Shown here: positions 1-7,385 of the stretch, one piece after another | Numbering within the stretch: position 1 is the first letter of the stretch | Layout: every line of letters begins with the position of its first letter | Origin: JBCBJZ01 sp038522635 | GTDB lineage: Bacteria; Pseudomonadota; Alphaproteobacteria; Rhizobiales; Hyphomicrobiaceae | NCBI GenBank assembly: GCA_038522635.1 | Contig: JBCBJZ010000108.1 | Span: forward strand, 1-12,908 | Reading direction: 5' to 3' | DNA length: 12,908 bases | Position numbers and translations under genes: made by a program | The notes under the pieces: model-generated | What the model was told of the DNA's origin: nothing | Databases searched by the model: none | Seen by the model: the letters and a program-made list of their open reading frames with translations, nothing else

Positions 1-564
1 CACGAAGACGTCATCATCGTGCATGCCGCCGCGCACGCGCGCGATTTCGGCGAACCGTTCGTTGGTTGCAAGCGATACATCCGCGACTTGGAACGTCGCG
101 CGCTCCAACCGAAGCAGCAGCTTATGGAAGAGGCCCTTGCGGTTGAACTTGGCCTCATAGAGTTCCGGGTTGATGTCGTGGTGGTCGAAAATGAAGGGCT
201 TGCCGAACAGGTATTTGTAGAACGCGCCCAAAATGAAAATGGTGTCGGGCGGGTTGCACGCCTGCACGCTGTCGAAACCGACCCGCCACCAGGCCTTGAG
301 CGACAGCGCGAATTCCCAGGCGAGCGCCCAACTGTACTCAAACGCGTAGCCCAGCGCGCCATCAGCCTCGAACGGCATGGGATGGCGGAAAATGTGGATG
401 CCCTCGAGCACTTCGTAGGCCGCGCGGTATGTGCCACCCTTAGGGCAGATCACGCTGACGGTGTAGCCGGCGTCGCGCAACGTGGTCGCTTCCTGCCAGA
501 CGCGGCGGTCAAGCGGAACAGTTAAATTCTCAACGATGATCAGTACGCGCGGTCCCCGTGCCAC
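1..564 (-). CDS. Glycosyltransferase family 4 (WbuB-like), N-terminal part, cut by window edge
   Basis: This is the first 188 codons of a minus-strand gene whose 3' part lies left of the window. The translation opens with a Rossmann strand (RVLIIVENLTVPLDRRVWQEA), followed by LRDAGYTVSVICPKG at about residues 32-46, then a stretch ending in PFIFDHHDINPEL. This pattern is typical of the N-terminal GT-B half of family-4 glycosyltransferases acting on polysaccharide or O-antigen intermediates at the cytoplasmic face of the membrane. The nucleotide-sugar-binding C-terminal half (E-x7-E) is not visible, so donor and acceptor are unknown. The start is the GTG at 564, preceded by GAGGAG about 7 nt upstream; the ATG further upstream hits an in-frame TAA. 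The family call is firm; the WbuB subfamily is inferred from overall resemblance. Confidence 0.85.
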   Translation of the reverse strand, partial: MARGPRVLIIVENLTVPLDRRVWQEATTLRDAGYTVSVICPKGGTYRAAYEVLEGIHIFRHPMPFEADGALGYAFEYSWALAWEFALSLKAWWRVGFDSVQACNPPDTIFILGAFYKYLFGKPFIFDHHDINPELYEAKFNRKGLFHKLLLRLERATFQVADVSLATNERFAEIARVRGGMHDDDVFV

Positions 565-827
565 GGCGTTACTCCTCAGTTTGATGCCCCATGACGCGTG
601 TCGGTGCGCTCGTTCAGGCGGCGCTTCGCGTTCTGCTCGTGATCATGACGGGGAGGGGTAAAGATCTCGTCGGCCAAGAGGCTCAATGCGGTGTGAACAC
701 GCGCGCGTCGGGTGGTTCAAAACGAAACGACCTGGCGCGCTGGCATGGGGTTCGCATGGGACGACGCGGATGGGCTCTCGATCATCGGGCGATCCACAGT
801 CTGAGCTGCAACCTGAACGAGGCCGCT
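565..827. other. Intergenic region with no gene recognised
   Basis: This stretch lies between the divergent glycosyltransferase start and the small plus-strand gene. The plus-strand frame is open from an ATG at 591, but that part of the translation has no recognisable domain and an ordinary RBS and start occur later, at 828. The region presumably holds divergent promoters. I could not pick a convincing -35/-10 pair, operator or RNA gene. Confidence 0.4.
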
Positions 828-1037
828 TTGAGAACGACCCTTGACCTTGCCACGGTGCGCGAAACGCTGTCGTACGTTTACGACGATGTCAGCCGCGATG
901 CCTCAACGCAGCGGGTAGCGCGCGCCATCGAAACGGTGATCGCCGAGATCTCGCTGGTGGAAGCACAGCAGGTTTTGCCGCCGCGGGCCGTGGTGCAGCA
1001 CGATGCTGTGTTTCTGCCGCATCGGGTGGTTAAGTAG
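828..1037 (+). CDS. Small hypothetical protein (69 aa), TTG start
   Basis: The proposed product is 69 aa beginning MRTTLDLATVRETLSYVYDD. I do not recognise the family. It is hydrophilic, with a predicted helical N-terminal half (an amphipathic run through about residue 45) and a beta-like tail around VVQHDAVFLPHRVVK. There is no signal peptide, membrane segment or cysteine. The TTG at 828 is preferred over the in-frame ATG at 591 because CGAGG lies about 6 nt upstream of it and because the translation becomes protein-like only from there. It ends 39 bp before the convergent hydrolase stop. A longer 148-aa form starting at 591 cannot be excluded. No function can be assigned. Confidence 0.55.
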   Translation: MRTTLDLATVRETLSYVYDDVSRDASTQRVARAIETVIAEISLVEAQQVLPPRAVVQHDAVFLPHRVVK

Positions 1038-1076
1038 CCCCTTCGCCGGTCTCTCTGCGTTCTGCGCTGCAGCACC

Positions 1077-1925
1077 TTAAGTGCGGGCGGCGGCCGTTTT
1101 CGCCATCTCGACGGCGCGCTCCACCAGCGCGCTGTCAGGGTTGGCCAAGGTGTTGACCACTGAGAAATGGTTCGCACCTGGCACCACAACGCAGGCCGCT
1201 TTGACGCCCGCATCGGACCATGCCTGCGCAACCCCTAAGCTCTGTGCGATGAAGGCGCGGCTTTCCAGCGCGCCCACCGCAGCGATGAAGCGGGCTGATT
1301 TCGGTGGCGGCGTCCAGAAGAGCGGGCTTGCGCGCCGCGCGCTCTGCGCCGTCAGCTTCAGTTCCCGCCCGTTCTCCAAATCGATCAGGTCGTGAAGGTC
1401 GAAGAGGCCGCTGATGGAGATCGCTTCGTTCAGATAGTTTCCCGGCAGCCCGTGGTCGCTCCAATCTTTGGCCAGCATCGCGCCGGCCAAATGCCCCCCT
1501 GCGGAATGCCCGATCACAACCGGGCGCACATCGGTGCGCTCCCACAGCTTGATCATGAAGGCGTGTAAGTCATCGATGATCTCGCTGACCGTCACCTCGG
1601 GGCATAAACGGTAGGAGGGAAGCGCAACGCTGACGCCGCGTTGGACGAGCGCTTCGGCCACGAAGCTGTAGTCCTTACGGTCACCGCGTTTCCAGTAGCC
1701 GCCGTGGATGTAGACCGCGTGAGGTTGGCGCCCGCGCCCGCCACGGCTTTGGCCGTGGAAGAGATCGAACCGCTGGCGCGCATGGGAGCCGTAGGCGATG
1801 TCGAGGTCGCATTTGAGCGTGTCGCGCGCGGTTGCCGAGGCCTTGGCCCAGCCTGCCATGATGTCTTCATGCTCCGGCACCATGGCGCGGTTGTCGTATT
1901 CAGCTTCGAGGTCTTTCGGGGTCAT
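1077..1925 (-). CDS. Alpha/beta hydrolase, kynurenine-formamidase-like
   Basis: This 282-aa alpha/beta-hydrolase has the oxyanion-hole motif HGGYW at residues 74-78 and the nucleophile elbow GHSAGG at 139-144 (Ser141). A late histidine sits in GANHFSVV (His253). Spacing to mouse arylformamidase (Ser162, Asp247, His279, as I recall) matches closely if Glu221 is the acid residue, in VGALESRAFIAQS. The family hydrolyses N-formylkynurenine or small esters and amides in the cytoplasm. No signal peptide is seen. No tryptophan-catabolism genes lie nearby, so the substrate could be another ester or amide. The neighbour on the same strand, 131 bp upstream, is a GMC oxidoreductase, and the two may share a transcript. 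The ATG at 1925 is the natural start; its RBS is weak. Confidence 0.85.
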   Translation of the reverse strand: MTPKDLEAEYDNRAMVPEHEDIMAGWAKASATARDTLKCDLDIAYGSHARQRFDLFHGQSRGGRGRQPHAVYIHGGYWKRGDRKDYSFVAEALVQRGVSVALPSYRLCPEVTVSEIIDDLHAFMIKLWERTDVRPVVIGHSAGGHLAGAMLAKDWSDHGLPGNYLNEAISISGLFDLHDLIDLENGRELKLTAQSARRASPLFWTPPPKSARFIAAVGALESRAFIAQSLGVAQAWSDAGVKAACVVVPGANHFSVVNTLANPDSALVERAVEMAKTAAART

Positions 1926-1975
1926 ACGGGGTCCGTTTGGGCTTGGTCTTGTTCTTTTTCTAATTTTGGCGTTTG

Positions 1976-2010
1976 AGCTCGGCCCTGAGCTGGTCGACAG
2001 GGCTTGAGCT
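1976..2010. repeat. Stem-loop between oxidoreductase and hydrolase genes
   Basis: The left arm AGCTCGGCCCTG (1976-1987) pairs with the right arm CAGGGCTTGAGCT (1998-2010). This gives an 11-bp GC-rich stem with a one-by-two internal mismatch and a 10-nt loop. On the plus strand it is followed by TTT; on the minus strand, the direction of both flanking genes, no T-run follows. For minus-strand transcripts it is therefore more likely a processing or stability element, or a weak terminator, than a classical intrinsic terminator. Confidence 0.45.
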
Positions 2011-2056
2011 TTTAGGTTGGGGCGACGGTTGCCGTCAGGCGGGCGAGGGGCGCGCG

Positions 2057-3706
2057 TCAGGCCGCATCGGGTTGGACACGGGCGCGGGCGTCCTGGAGGA
2101 TCATGTCTGCAGCTTTTTCCGCGATCATGATCGTGGGCGCATTGGTGTTGCCGGACGTCATCGTCGGCATGATTGACGCGTCCACCACGCGAAGGCCCGC
2201 AAGCCCGCGCACGCGCAACCGCTCATCCACCACGGCCATCTCGTCCTGGCCCATTTTGCACGTACCGCAGGGGTGATAGATCGTCGTCCCCTTTTCGCGC
2301 GCGCAGGCGAGAAGCTCATCATCAGCATCGACGTTGAGCCCGGGATAGAGCTCGCTTTGCAGGAACGGCGCGTATGGCGTGCGCTCGGCAATGCGGCGGT
2401 TCATCCGGCACGCGGCGAGCAGCACCTGTTGGTCGCGCTCCTCTTTCAGGTAGTTCGCGACCATGCGCGGGGGGCGTTTGCTGTCCGCCGATGTGATCCA
2501 CAGGCGCCCGCGGCTTTCCGGGCGAAGCTGGCAGACCGATGATGTAAGGCCCGGGAAGGGGTGCAGGCCTTGGCCGGGACCATCGTTGGTGAAGGGGATG
2601 AAGTGAAACTGCACGTCGGGCGTCTCGAGTCCTTCGCGGGACTTGGCGAAGACGCCGACCACGCCAGCGCCGATCGTGAGGATGCCACGGCGGCCGGTGA
2701 GGTAATCCAGGCCGGTCTTCATCTGCAGCAGCGGGCTGTGCCAGACTTGGTTCAGGCTGACAGGGTTGGCGCTGAGCGACCCGTCGATGCGGTACTGGAA
2801 GCGGAACTGGTAGTGGTCCTGCAGGTTCTCGCCGACGCCCGCCGAAGCGTGGATGACGTCAACGCCGGCATCGCGCAGCACGTCGGTGGGGCCGATGCCG
2901 GAATGCATCAAAATATGCGGTGACCCGATCGCACCCGCCGCCAGGATGACCTCGCCGCGCGCGCTGATCGTGTGTTCCTGATCGCCGCGCTTGTAGCGCA
3001 CACCGGTGGCGCGCGTACCGTTCAGATCGAGACCAAGCACATGCGCGTTCGTGAGGACGTGCAGGTTGGGCCGGCGCTTGGCGGGGCCAAGGTATCCGAC
3101 CGCGCTTGAGCAACGCCGCCCGTGCCGGTTCGTCAGTTGGTAATAGCCAACGCCCTCCTGGTCGGGGCCGTTGAAATCGTCGGTCCGCGGGATGCCTTCG
3201 GCGACGCAGGCTTCGATGAAGGCATCGCATAGGGGGTTATCCATGCGCACATCGCTGACGCCAAGTGGCCCATCCGCGCCATGATAAGCATCGCTGCCAC
3301 GCTCCTGGTGCTCAGCGCGTTTGAAGTAGGGCAGCACGTCATCGAACGACCAGCCGGCATTGCCGAGCTGGCGCCACGTATCGAAGTCGCGGGCCTGACC
3401 ACGCACATAGAGCAGCCCGTTGATGGAGCTTGAACCGCCAAGCACCTTGCCGCGCGGCCAGATGATGGTGCGGTCGCCCAGATGCGGTTCGGGCCCGCAC
3501 TCGAACTGCCAGGTGACCTTGGGGTTGAACATGGTCTTGTAGTAGCCGGCAGGGACGTGGATCCACGGGTTGCGATCACGTCCACCCGCTTCAAGCAGCG
3601 CGACTTTGGTGCCCGGGTCGGCGCTCAAGCGGTTGGCGAGCACGCAGCCGGCTGAGCCCGCACCGACGATGATGTAATCGAAGTCTTCTCCCCGCGCGCC
3701 TGTCAT
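2057..3706 (-). CDS. GMC-family FAD oxidoreductase (choline/alcohol dehydrogenase type)
   Basis: From the ATG at 3706 the product is 549 aa, a normal length for the family. The FAD-binding GxGxxG is GAGSAG at residues 15-20, with LLEAGG at 37-42. GMC signature 1 is GKVLGGSSSINGLLYVRG (86-103) and signature 2 is GAIGSPHILMHSGIGP (258-273). Catalytic His478 lies in YHPCGTCKMG, and Asn521 in TSGNTNAPT near the C-terminus. These enzymes oxidise alcohols to aldehydes or acids using FAD; the sequence alone does not fix the substrate, and no betaine genes are adjacent. No signal peptide or membrane segment is seen. The frame remains open upstream to an ATG at 3922 inside a tandem repeat, which would give 621 aa. 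I prefer 3706 because the Rossmann strand starts about 9 residues later, as is usual. Confidence 0.9.
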   Translation of the reverse strand: MTGARGEDFDYIIVGAGSAGCVLANRLSADPGTKVALLEAGGRDRNPWIHVPAGYYKTMFNPKVTWQFECGPEPHLGDRTIIWPRGKVLGGSSSINGLLYVRGQARDFDTWRQLGNAGWSFDDVLPYFKRAEHQERGSDAYHGADGPLGVSDVRMDNPLCDAFIEACVAEGIPRTDDFNGPDQEGVGYYQLTNRHGRRCSSAVGYLGPAKRRPNLHVLTNAHVLGLDLNGTRATGVRYKRGDQEHTISARGEVILAAGAIGSPHILMHSGIGPTDVLRDAGVDVIHASAGVGENLQDHYQFRFQYRIDGSLSANPVSLNQVWHSPLLQMKTGLDYLTGRRGILTIGAGVVGVFAKSREGLETPDVQFHFIPFTNDGPGQGLHPFPGLTSSVCQLRPESRGRLWITSADSKRPPRMVANYLKEERDQQVLLAACRMNRRIAERTPYAPFLQSELYPGLNVDADDELLACAREKGTTIYHPCGTCKMGQDEMAVVDERLRVRGLAGLRVVDASIMPTMTSGNTNAPTIMIAEKAADMILQDARARVQPDAA

Positions 3707-3794
3707 GGACCCCGTTTCCGTCGCCTGTGCTGTGAAATAATGCCGTGTGCTTCTGATCGAGTTGGCATCGTAGTGCGAGCGGACGGGCGGTGCC

Positions 3795-4008
3795 AACTCT
3801 CGTTTGACGTTCATCTTATCGCCTTCGGTGTTTCCCATCCGGCGGATGAACTCTCGTTTGACGTTCATCTTATCGCCTTCGGTGTTTCCCATCCGGCGGA
3901 TGAACTCTCGTTTGGCGTTCATCTTTCGCCTTCGGTGTTTCCCATCCGGCGGATGAACTTTCGTTTGGCGTTCATCTTTCGCCTCCGGCGTTCCACCTCC
4001 GGCGGATG
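3795..4008. repeat. Four-copy 53/54-bp tandem repeat with complementary arms
   Basis: Copies lie at 3795-3848 and 3849-3902 (54 bp, identical), 3903-3955 (53 bp, one base deleted plus a substitution) and 3956-4008 (53 bp, the most diverged). A few matching bases continue to the stop codon of the upstream GTPase gene. Read on the minus strand, each unit has GTTCATC-CGCC and GGCG-(3-4 nt)-GATGAAC, which can pair within a unit (loop about 17 nt) or across a unit junction (loop about 11 nt). Each unit also contains ATGAAC preceded by an AAGGCG or GGAGGCG purine stretch. The 54-bp copies encode the 18-residue repeat MNVKREFIRRMGNTEGDK in frame with the oxidoreductase. Confidence 0.9.
3919..3975 (-). 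CDS. Possible 18-residue leader peptide inside the repeat
   Basis: The ATG at 3975 in the fourth copy follows GGAGGCGAAAG, the best Shine-Dalgarno match in the array. It reads MNAKRKFIRRMGNTEGER and then stops. Its TGA overlaps the next ATG (ATGA at 3919-3922), which opens the frame leading through copies 2 and 1 into the GMC oxidoreductase. That arrangement would allow translational coupling. The peptide is very basic and resembles nothing I know. It may be only a by-product of the repeat. Confidence 0.25.
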   Translation of the reverse strand: MNAKRKFIRRMGNTEGER

Positions 4009-4012
4009 AACT

Positions 4013-5779
4013 TTAGCGACCGACGAGTGCGCGCCCGGCATTCACCGTCTGGCGCAACAGCCGGCGCCACGAAAGCCCATCGTCAAGATCGTCGAGCACG
4101 CGTACCAGATGCGCGCGTTTGGCATCCGGCATGGCTTCCATCAGTTCCACCCAGATCGCATCCACATTGAAGACACCAGCGTCCGGATCGAGGCACGCCG
4201 GCACGACCGTATCGAGCGGCACAGCGAGATCGCTCGCGATGGTGCGCATGGCGGCAAGGATGGCGCGCGTCTTGGCTTCGCGTGCGTCCTGTTCGCCATC
4301 GGGGGTGTTTGCGGCGACGTCCTGCGCAGGCGGAACGGTGGTGAGGTCGTAAGGCGGCGACCATTCCGCCGAAGGACGCAGGCGGTCGACCTGGTTCAGC
4401 ACAACGAACACCGGTGGGCAGATGCGTTCAGGGCGCTCGGCGAAATAGTCTCGGTAGGCACGTAAGGCGACGCGATCGATCTCGCGGTCGGCGCGGCCCG
4501 CGCTCACAACCCAGATCACCAGATCGCAGTCATCGGCCTCGGTGATAAACGCCTTGAACGGATCATCGCCCCCATCGCCCGCTGGGGCTTCAACACCGGG
4601 CGTGTCAATGACGAGTGCGGCCGGCAGCGCATCATGCGAGATCGCGTAGACCCGCGATGTCCCGTTCTTGACCGGCACCACATCGGCGGCCGCCTTCACT
4701 TCGCTGGCGAGCGCGTTGACTAGGCTGGACTTGCCCGCGCCGACTTGCCCGCCGAGCAATATGCGCAACGGGGCTTCGGATGGGACCGACGCCAGCGAAC
4801 GGGCGGCCCGCGCCGCCGTCGATAGGCGGAACTCTTCAGCTGTGACCTTGAGGCGGCCGCCGTAAAGGTCAATCGCTGCGCGGCCAACCTCTTCGACATA
4901 ATGGCGGGCCAAGCGGCCGGCCAATTGCTGGCGTCCCCATTCGAAGGTTTTTTGCGTCAGCTTCTCGCGGATTTCCTGCGAGGCGGCCGCAAGCGGGTTC
5001 AGCAGCCGGATCACACGCCAGACGTCATAGGCCTTTTCCGCGTAGCCAACGGTCCCACGCCACCGGTAGATCTGCAGGGCCTGGCCTACGGTCAAACGGT
5101 CGCCAAGCGGGATGGTATCGACCACGAACGCCCGCATTTGCACGCTCACCTGGGCTGCGAGCGCCAGCGCTTCGGGCACCGTGAAATGCCATAGTGGGTT
5201 ATCCCGGTCGGGGTGGACCTCTTTTGCGACCGTCTCGATCGTGCGCCGGCCAAGCGCGATCACATCTTCACGGCTCTGCAGTTTGTCCGCGTCGACCTTG
5301 GCGGCGAGGGCCTGGACCGCGCGCCATGCGGCGATGTCGCGTGGGGCCCAGGTCGGATCGAGGTCTTTATCTGCGGGCGGGGGATCGGCGTGGGGGGCGT
5401 CGTTGTCCTGGTTGGCCTCAGGCTTTGCTGCACCATCGACCGCGGCGGCAGGCGTCGCCGGTTTGGAGCGCTGGCCGCGCGAGGGTCGCAGCAGCCAAGT
5501 CTGGGCCGCGTAGAGGATTGCGGTCAACGCGCAGGCGCCGAACGCCCAATAGAGCATCAGCCCGCGTTCCCAAAGCCATAAGAAGCCCAGCGGCAGCACC
5601 GTCAGCGTCGGCAACACGAAGGAGGCGATCACAACGATGCCCGTGAGATAGGTCATCGGCTGACGGGCGCGTCGTGCCGGCGGGGCATCGCTGTTGGAGG
5701 TTTGCGACGTGGAGGGTTGAGGCGTGGGGTCGATCATGGGGATTTGGCGAGTGCCGCTGAAGAGAGGGCTCGTTTGCAT
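4013..5779 (-). CDS. Membrane-anchored P-loop GTPase
   Basis: This 588-aa protein has a proline/serine-rich N-terminus, then two hydrophobic segments at about residues 45-69 and 76-95, so it should sit in the inner membrane. An acidic linker (about 105-145) and a helical region (150-330) follow. The GTPase domain has Walker A GGQVGAGKSS (343-352), a candidate G2 threonine near NGTSR (372-376), G3 DTPG (392-395) and G4 NQVD (462-465). It belongs to the Era/HSR1-like TRAFAC GTPases; I do not recognise a named member. It lies 77 bp downstream of a second GTPase gene on the same strand, so the two probably act together. The start is uncertain: ATG 5779 and ATG 5737 both lack a clear SD. The stop directly abuts the tandem repeat array. 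Confidence 0.8.
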   Translation of the reverse strand: MQTSPLFSGTRQIPMIDPTPQPSTSQTSNSDAPPARRARQPMTYLTGIVVIASFVLPTLTVLPLGFLWLWERGLMLYWAFGACALTAILYAAQTWLLRPSRGQRSKPATPAAAVDGAAKPEANQDNDAPHADPPPADKDLDPTWAPRDIAAWRAVQALAAKVDADKLQSREDVIALGRRTIETVAKEVHPDRDNPLWHFTVPEALALAAQVSVQMRAFVVDTIPLGDRLTVGQALQIYRWRGTVGYAEKAYDVWRVIRLLNPLAAASQEIREKLTQKTFEWGRQQLAGRLARHYVEEVGRAAIDLYGGRLKVTAEEFRLSTAARAARSLASVPSEAPLRILLGGQVGAGKSSLVNALASEVKAAADVVPVKNGTSRVYAISHDALPAALVIDTPGVEAPAGDGGDDPFKAFITEADDCDLVIWVVSAGRADREIDRVALRAYRDYFAERPERICPPVFVVLNQVDRLRPSAEWSPPYDLTTVPPAQDVAANTPDGEQDAREAKTRAILAAMRTIASDLAVPLDTVVPACLDPDAGVFNVDAIWVELMEAMPDAKRAHLVRVLDDLDDGLSWRRLLRQTVNAGRALVGR

Positions 5780-5856
5780 GCGTTGGCAGGAGGGCTTAAC
5801 CGGGGTCGGCCTTGCCCGCGTCTGGCCCAGCCTTAACGTGGCTCGCTGCGAACAAC

Positions 5857-7251
5857 CTAACCCGCTGGGTCCGACGCCGGGTTGCTTTTCGGTGCCGTCG
5901 CCGCATTCGGAGCAAATGTGAACGCTTCACGTAACGCGTCCGCATAGACTTCGTTCAAGCCCGTGGTGCCTTCATCGCCAAGCGCCACCCGCTCCAGATA
6001 GACGCAAGCGGTCTGCCCCAGCGCGTATGTGGTCGCAAAGCTGGCGGCGGCCGCCGTGGTCGCTCCGATCGTCTGGCCGTAGCCCGGCACCAGTTTCGCC
6101 AGTTGCCGCGCGCCAAACCCGCTCAGCACCCGCCCCAGGGTGCCCGCGCCAAGCGCACCCGAAAACGCAGCGATGTGCGCGCGCGTCCATGGGATGCCGT
6201 GCAGCCGGGCAAGCGTATGGAGCAGTTTCGCTTGCAACGAGGGCACGGCGACAAGGCCCGCCACCGGAAACGCGTCAGCAGCGCCCGCGGCGATCGCATG
6301 GCCGATCACGTGAGGGCGTGCTGCCGCACGGCGTTTATCGGCGGGCGTTTGGTGGGCCGGCGCTTGGCGGGCCGATGTCGCAAGTCCGGCGAGCAGCGCT
6401 GGTGCAACCTTCGTTATCGCATCGATTAGCGTGTCTCGCCCGAACGCATGCGGGGTCAACGCGTCGTGTGACGTGGTGATGTCCACCGGGACGAAGATGA
6501 TCGGGGCGCCGCCGGGGATGTCAGCGAAGAGGGAGCGCTGATGCAACAACGCGCGTGCCAGGCCGTCGGGTACCACGTTACGGTGGGCAAACGCGGCTTC
6601 ATCGGTGGATGAGGCAAGATAGGGGTACACGCTTGGATGGTTCGCCCCGCGTGGGTAGCCCTCGTGCAGTGCGGTTTGCGCAACGATGATCGGCCAGCCT
6701 GGATGGCGTGCGCGCACCTCGTGCACCACGCGCATCACCGCCGTTTGCGCTGCATCCATCGCCCGCATGGCCACCAGCACGACCTGCGCGCGGGTCTCGG
6801 CCCACGCCAAATCCTCCGCCGGATCATAGGCCGTTTCGCCCAAGCCGCGCGTATCCAGGATGCGCAGGATCGGCGCGTCACGCGGGATGTCGTAGACCTG
6901 TGCGGTGGCCGTACAGGGCCGGAAGCCGTCACCGACATCGATGGTGGGATCACCACTTAAGCTTTGCGCGAGAGATGATTTGCCGGCCTGCACTTTGCCC
7001 AGCATCCAAAGTGCTGGCGCGTGATCGGCGAGATAGGCGCCCAAGTCCTTAACCGAGGGGGCGGGGTCATCCGTGATCGCCTCAGGCGCTAGGATTTTGG
7101 ACCATAACGTGCGGTCGGGAAGGAACGCCGCCAGCCGACCCTGCCAGGATGATGCCGATGGGGCGGCGTGCGCTTGAGCCTCGCCCGCGGAGGTGGCGAA
7201 CGTGCTGGGCCGATGCGTCAAGCGCCTCAACAGGGGCGAGGTCTTTGTCAT
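5857..7251 (-). CDS. GTPase with C-terminal DUF697-like region
   Basis: From the ATG at 7251 the protein is 464 aa. The P-loop is GKVQAGKSS (85-93), preceded by the strand ALWMLG. G3 is DTRG (133-136). In place of a canonical NKxD the expected G4 position reads QTALHEGYP (192-200), a pattern I associate with this GTPase branch. Residues about 316-445 resemble DUF697 (YcjF-type): GHAIAAGAADAFPVAGL, then a Gly/Ala-rich hydrophobic stretch and VPGYGQTIGATTAAAASFA, suggesting membrane insertion or association. An in-frame TTG at 7257 is an alternative start; neither has a good SD. It is the first gene of a two-gene minus-strand unit and is divergent from the imelysin operon. Its cellular role is not known to me. 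Confidence 0.8.
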   Translation of the reverse strand: MTKTSPLLRRLTHRPSTFATSAGEAQAHAAPSASSWQGRLAAFLPDRTLWSKILAPEAITDDPAPSVKDLGAYLADHAPALWMLGKVQAGKSSLAQSLSGDPTIDVGDGFRPCTATAQVYDIPRDAPILRILDTRGLGETAYDPAEDLAWAETRAQVVLVAMRAMDAAQTAVMRVVHEVRARHPGWPIIVAQTALHEGYPRGANHPSVYPYLASSTDEAAFAHRNVVPDGLARALLHQRSLFADIPGGAPIIFVPVDITTSHDALTPHAFGRDTLIDAITKVAPALLAGLATSARQAPAHQTPADKRRAAARPHVIGHAIAAGAADAFPVAGLVAVPSLQAKLLHTLARLHGIPWTRAHIAAFSGALGAGTLGRVLSGFGARQLAKLVPGYGQTIGATTAAAASFATTYALGQTACVYLERVALGDEGTTGLNEVYADALREAFTFAPNAATAPKSNPASDPAG

Positions 7252-7257
7252 GACCAA

Positions 7258-7385
7258 TAGATGGGGCGGCTGGACCGCCTTGCCAAGCGGTGGGGGGGGT
7301 AGACGAAGCCTTGCTGAGGCGCTGCGTCGATGTTACCGGCGTTGAGACTCGAGCACGCTGAAACGCGGAAACCATAAGGTGAGCC
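7258..7385. promoter_or_regulatory. Divergent intergenic region between GTPase pair and imelysin operon
   Basis: These 128 bp must carry the plus-strand operon promoter and probably the promoter for the GTPase pair. A good SD, AAGGTGAG, lies 3 nt before ATG 7386. There is a run of eight G and two short stem-loops (GGCGG/CCGCC near 7265-7279 and AGCCT/AGGC near 7307-7319). I looked for Fur, Irr and RirA-type operators, as expected for an iron-regulated imelysin operon, and saw no convincing match. Confidence 0.4.

Noticed and set aside
19..525. Plus-strand 168-aa ORF
   Set aside because: It is the antisense shadow of the glycosyltransferase, which shows clear family motifs on the minus strand.
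878..1545. Minus-strand ORFs at 878-1231 and 1135-1545
   Set aside because: They overlap the small plus-strand gene or the hydrolase in another frame and have Arg-rich, unstructured translations.
3795..4008. CRISPR array
   Set aside because: Units are contiguous tandem copies with no unique spacers between them and no cas genes nearby.
3795..4008. Insertion-sequence end or attachment site
   Set aside because: There is no transposase, integrase or flanking target duplication in the window.
7258..7385. Fur or Irr box upstream of the imelysin gene
   Set aside because: An imperfect dyad around CTCGAG near 7348 does not resemble either consensus well enough to call.
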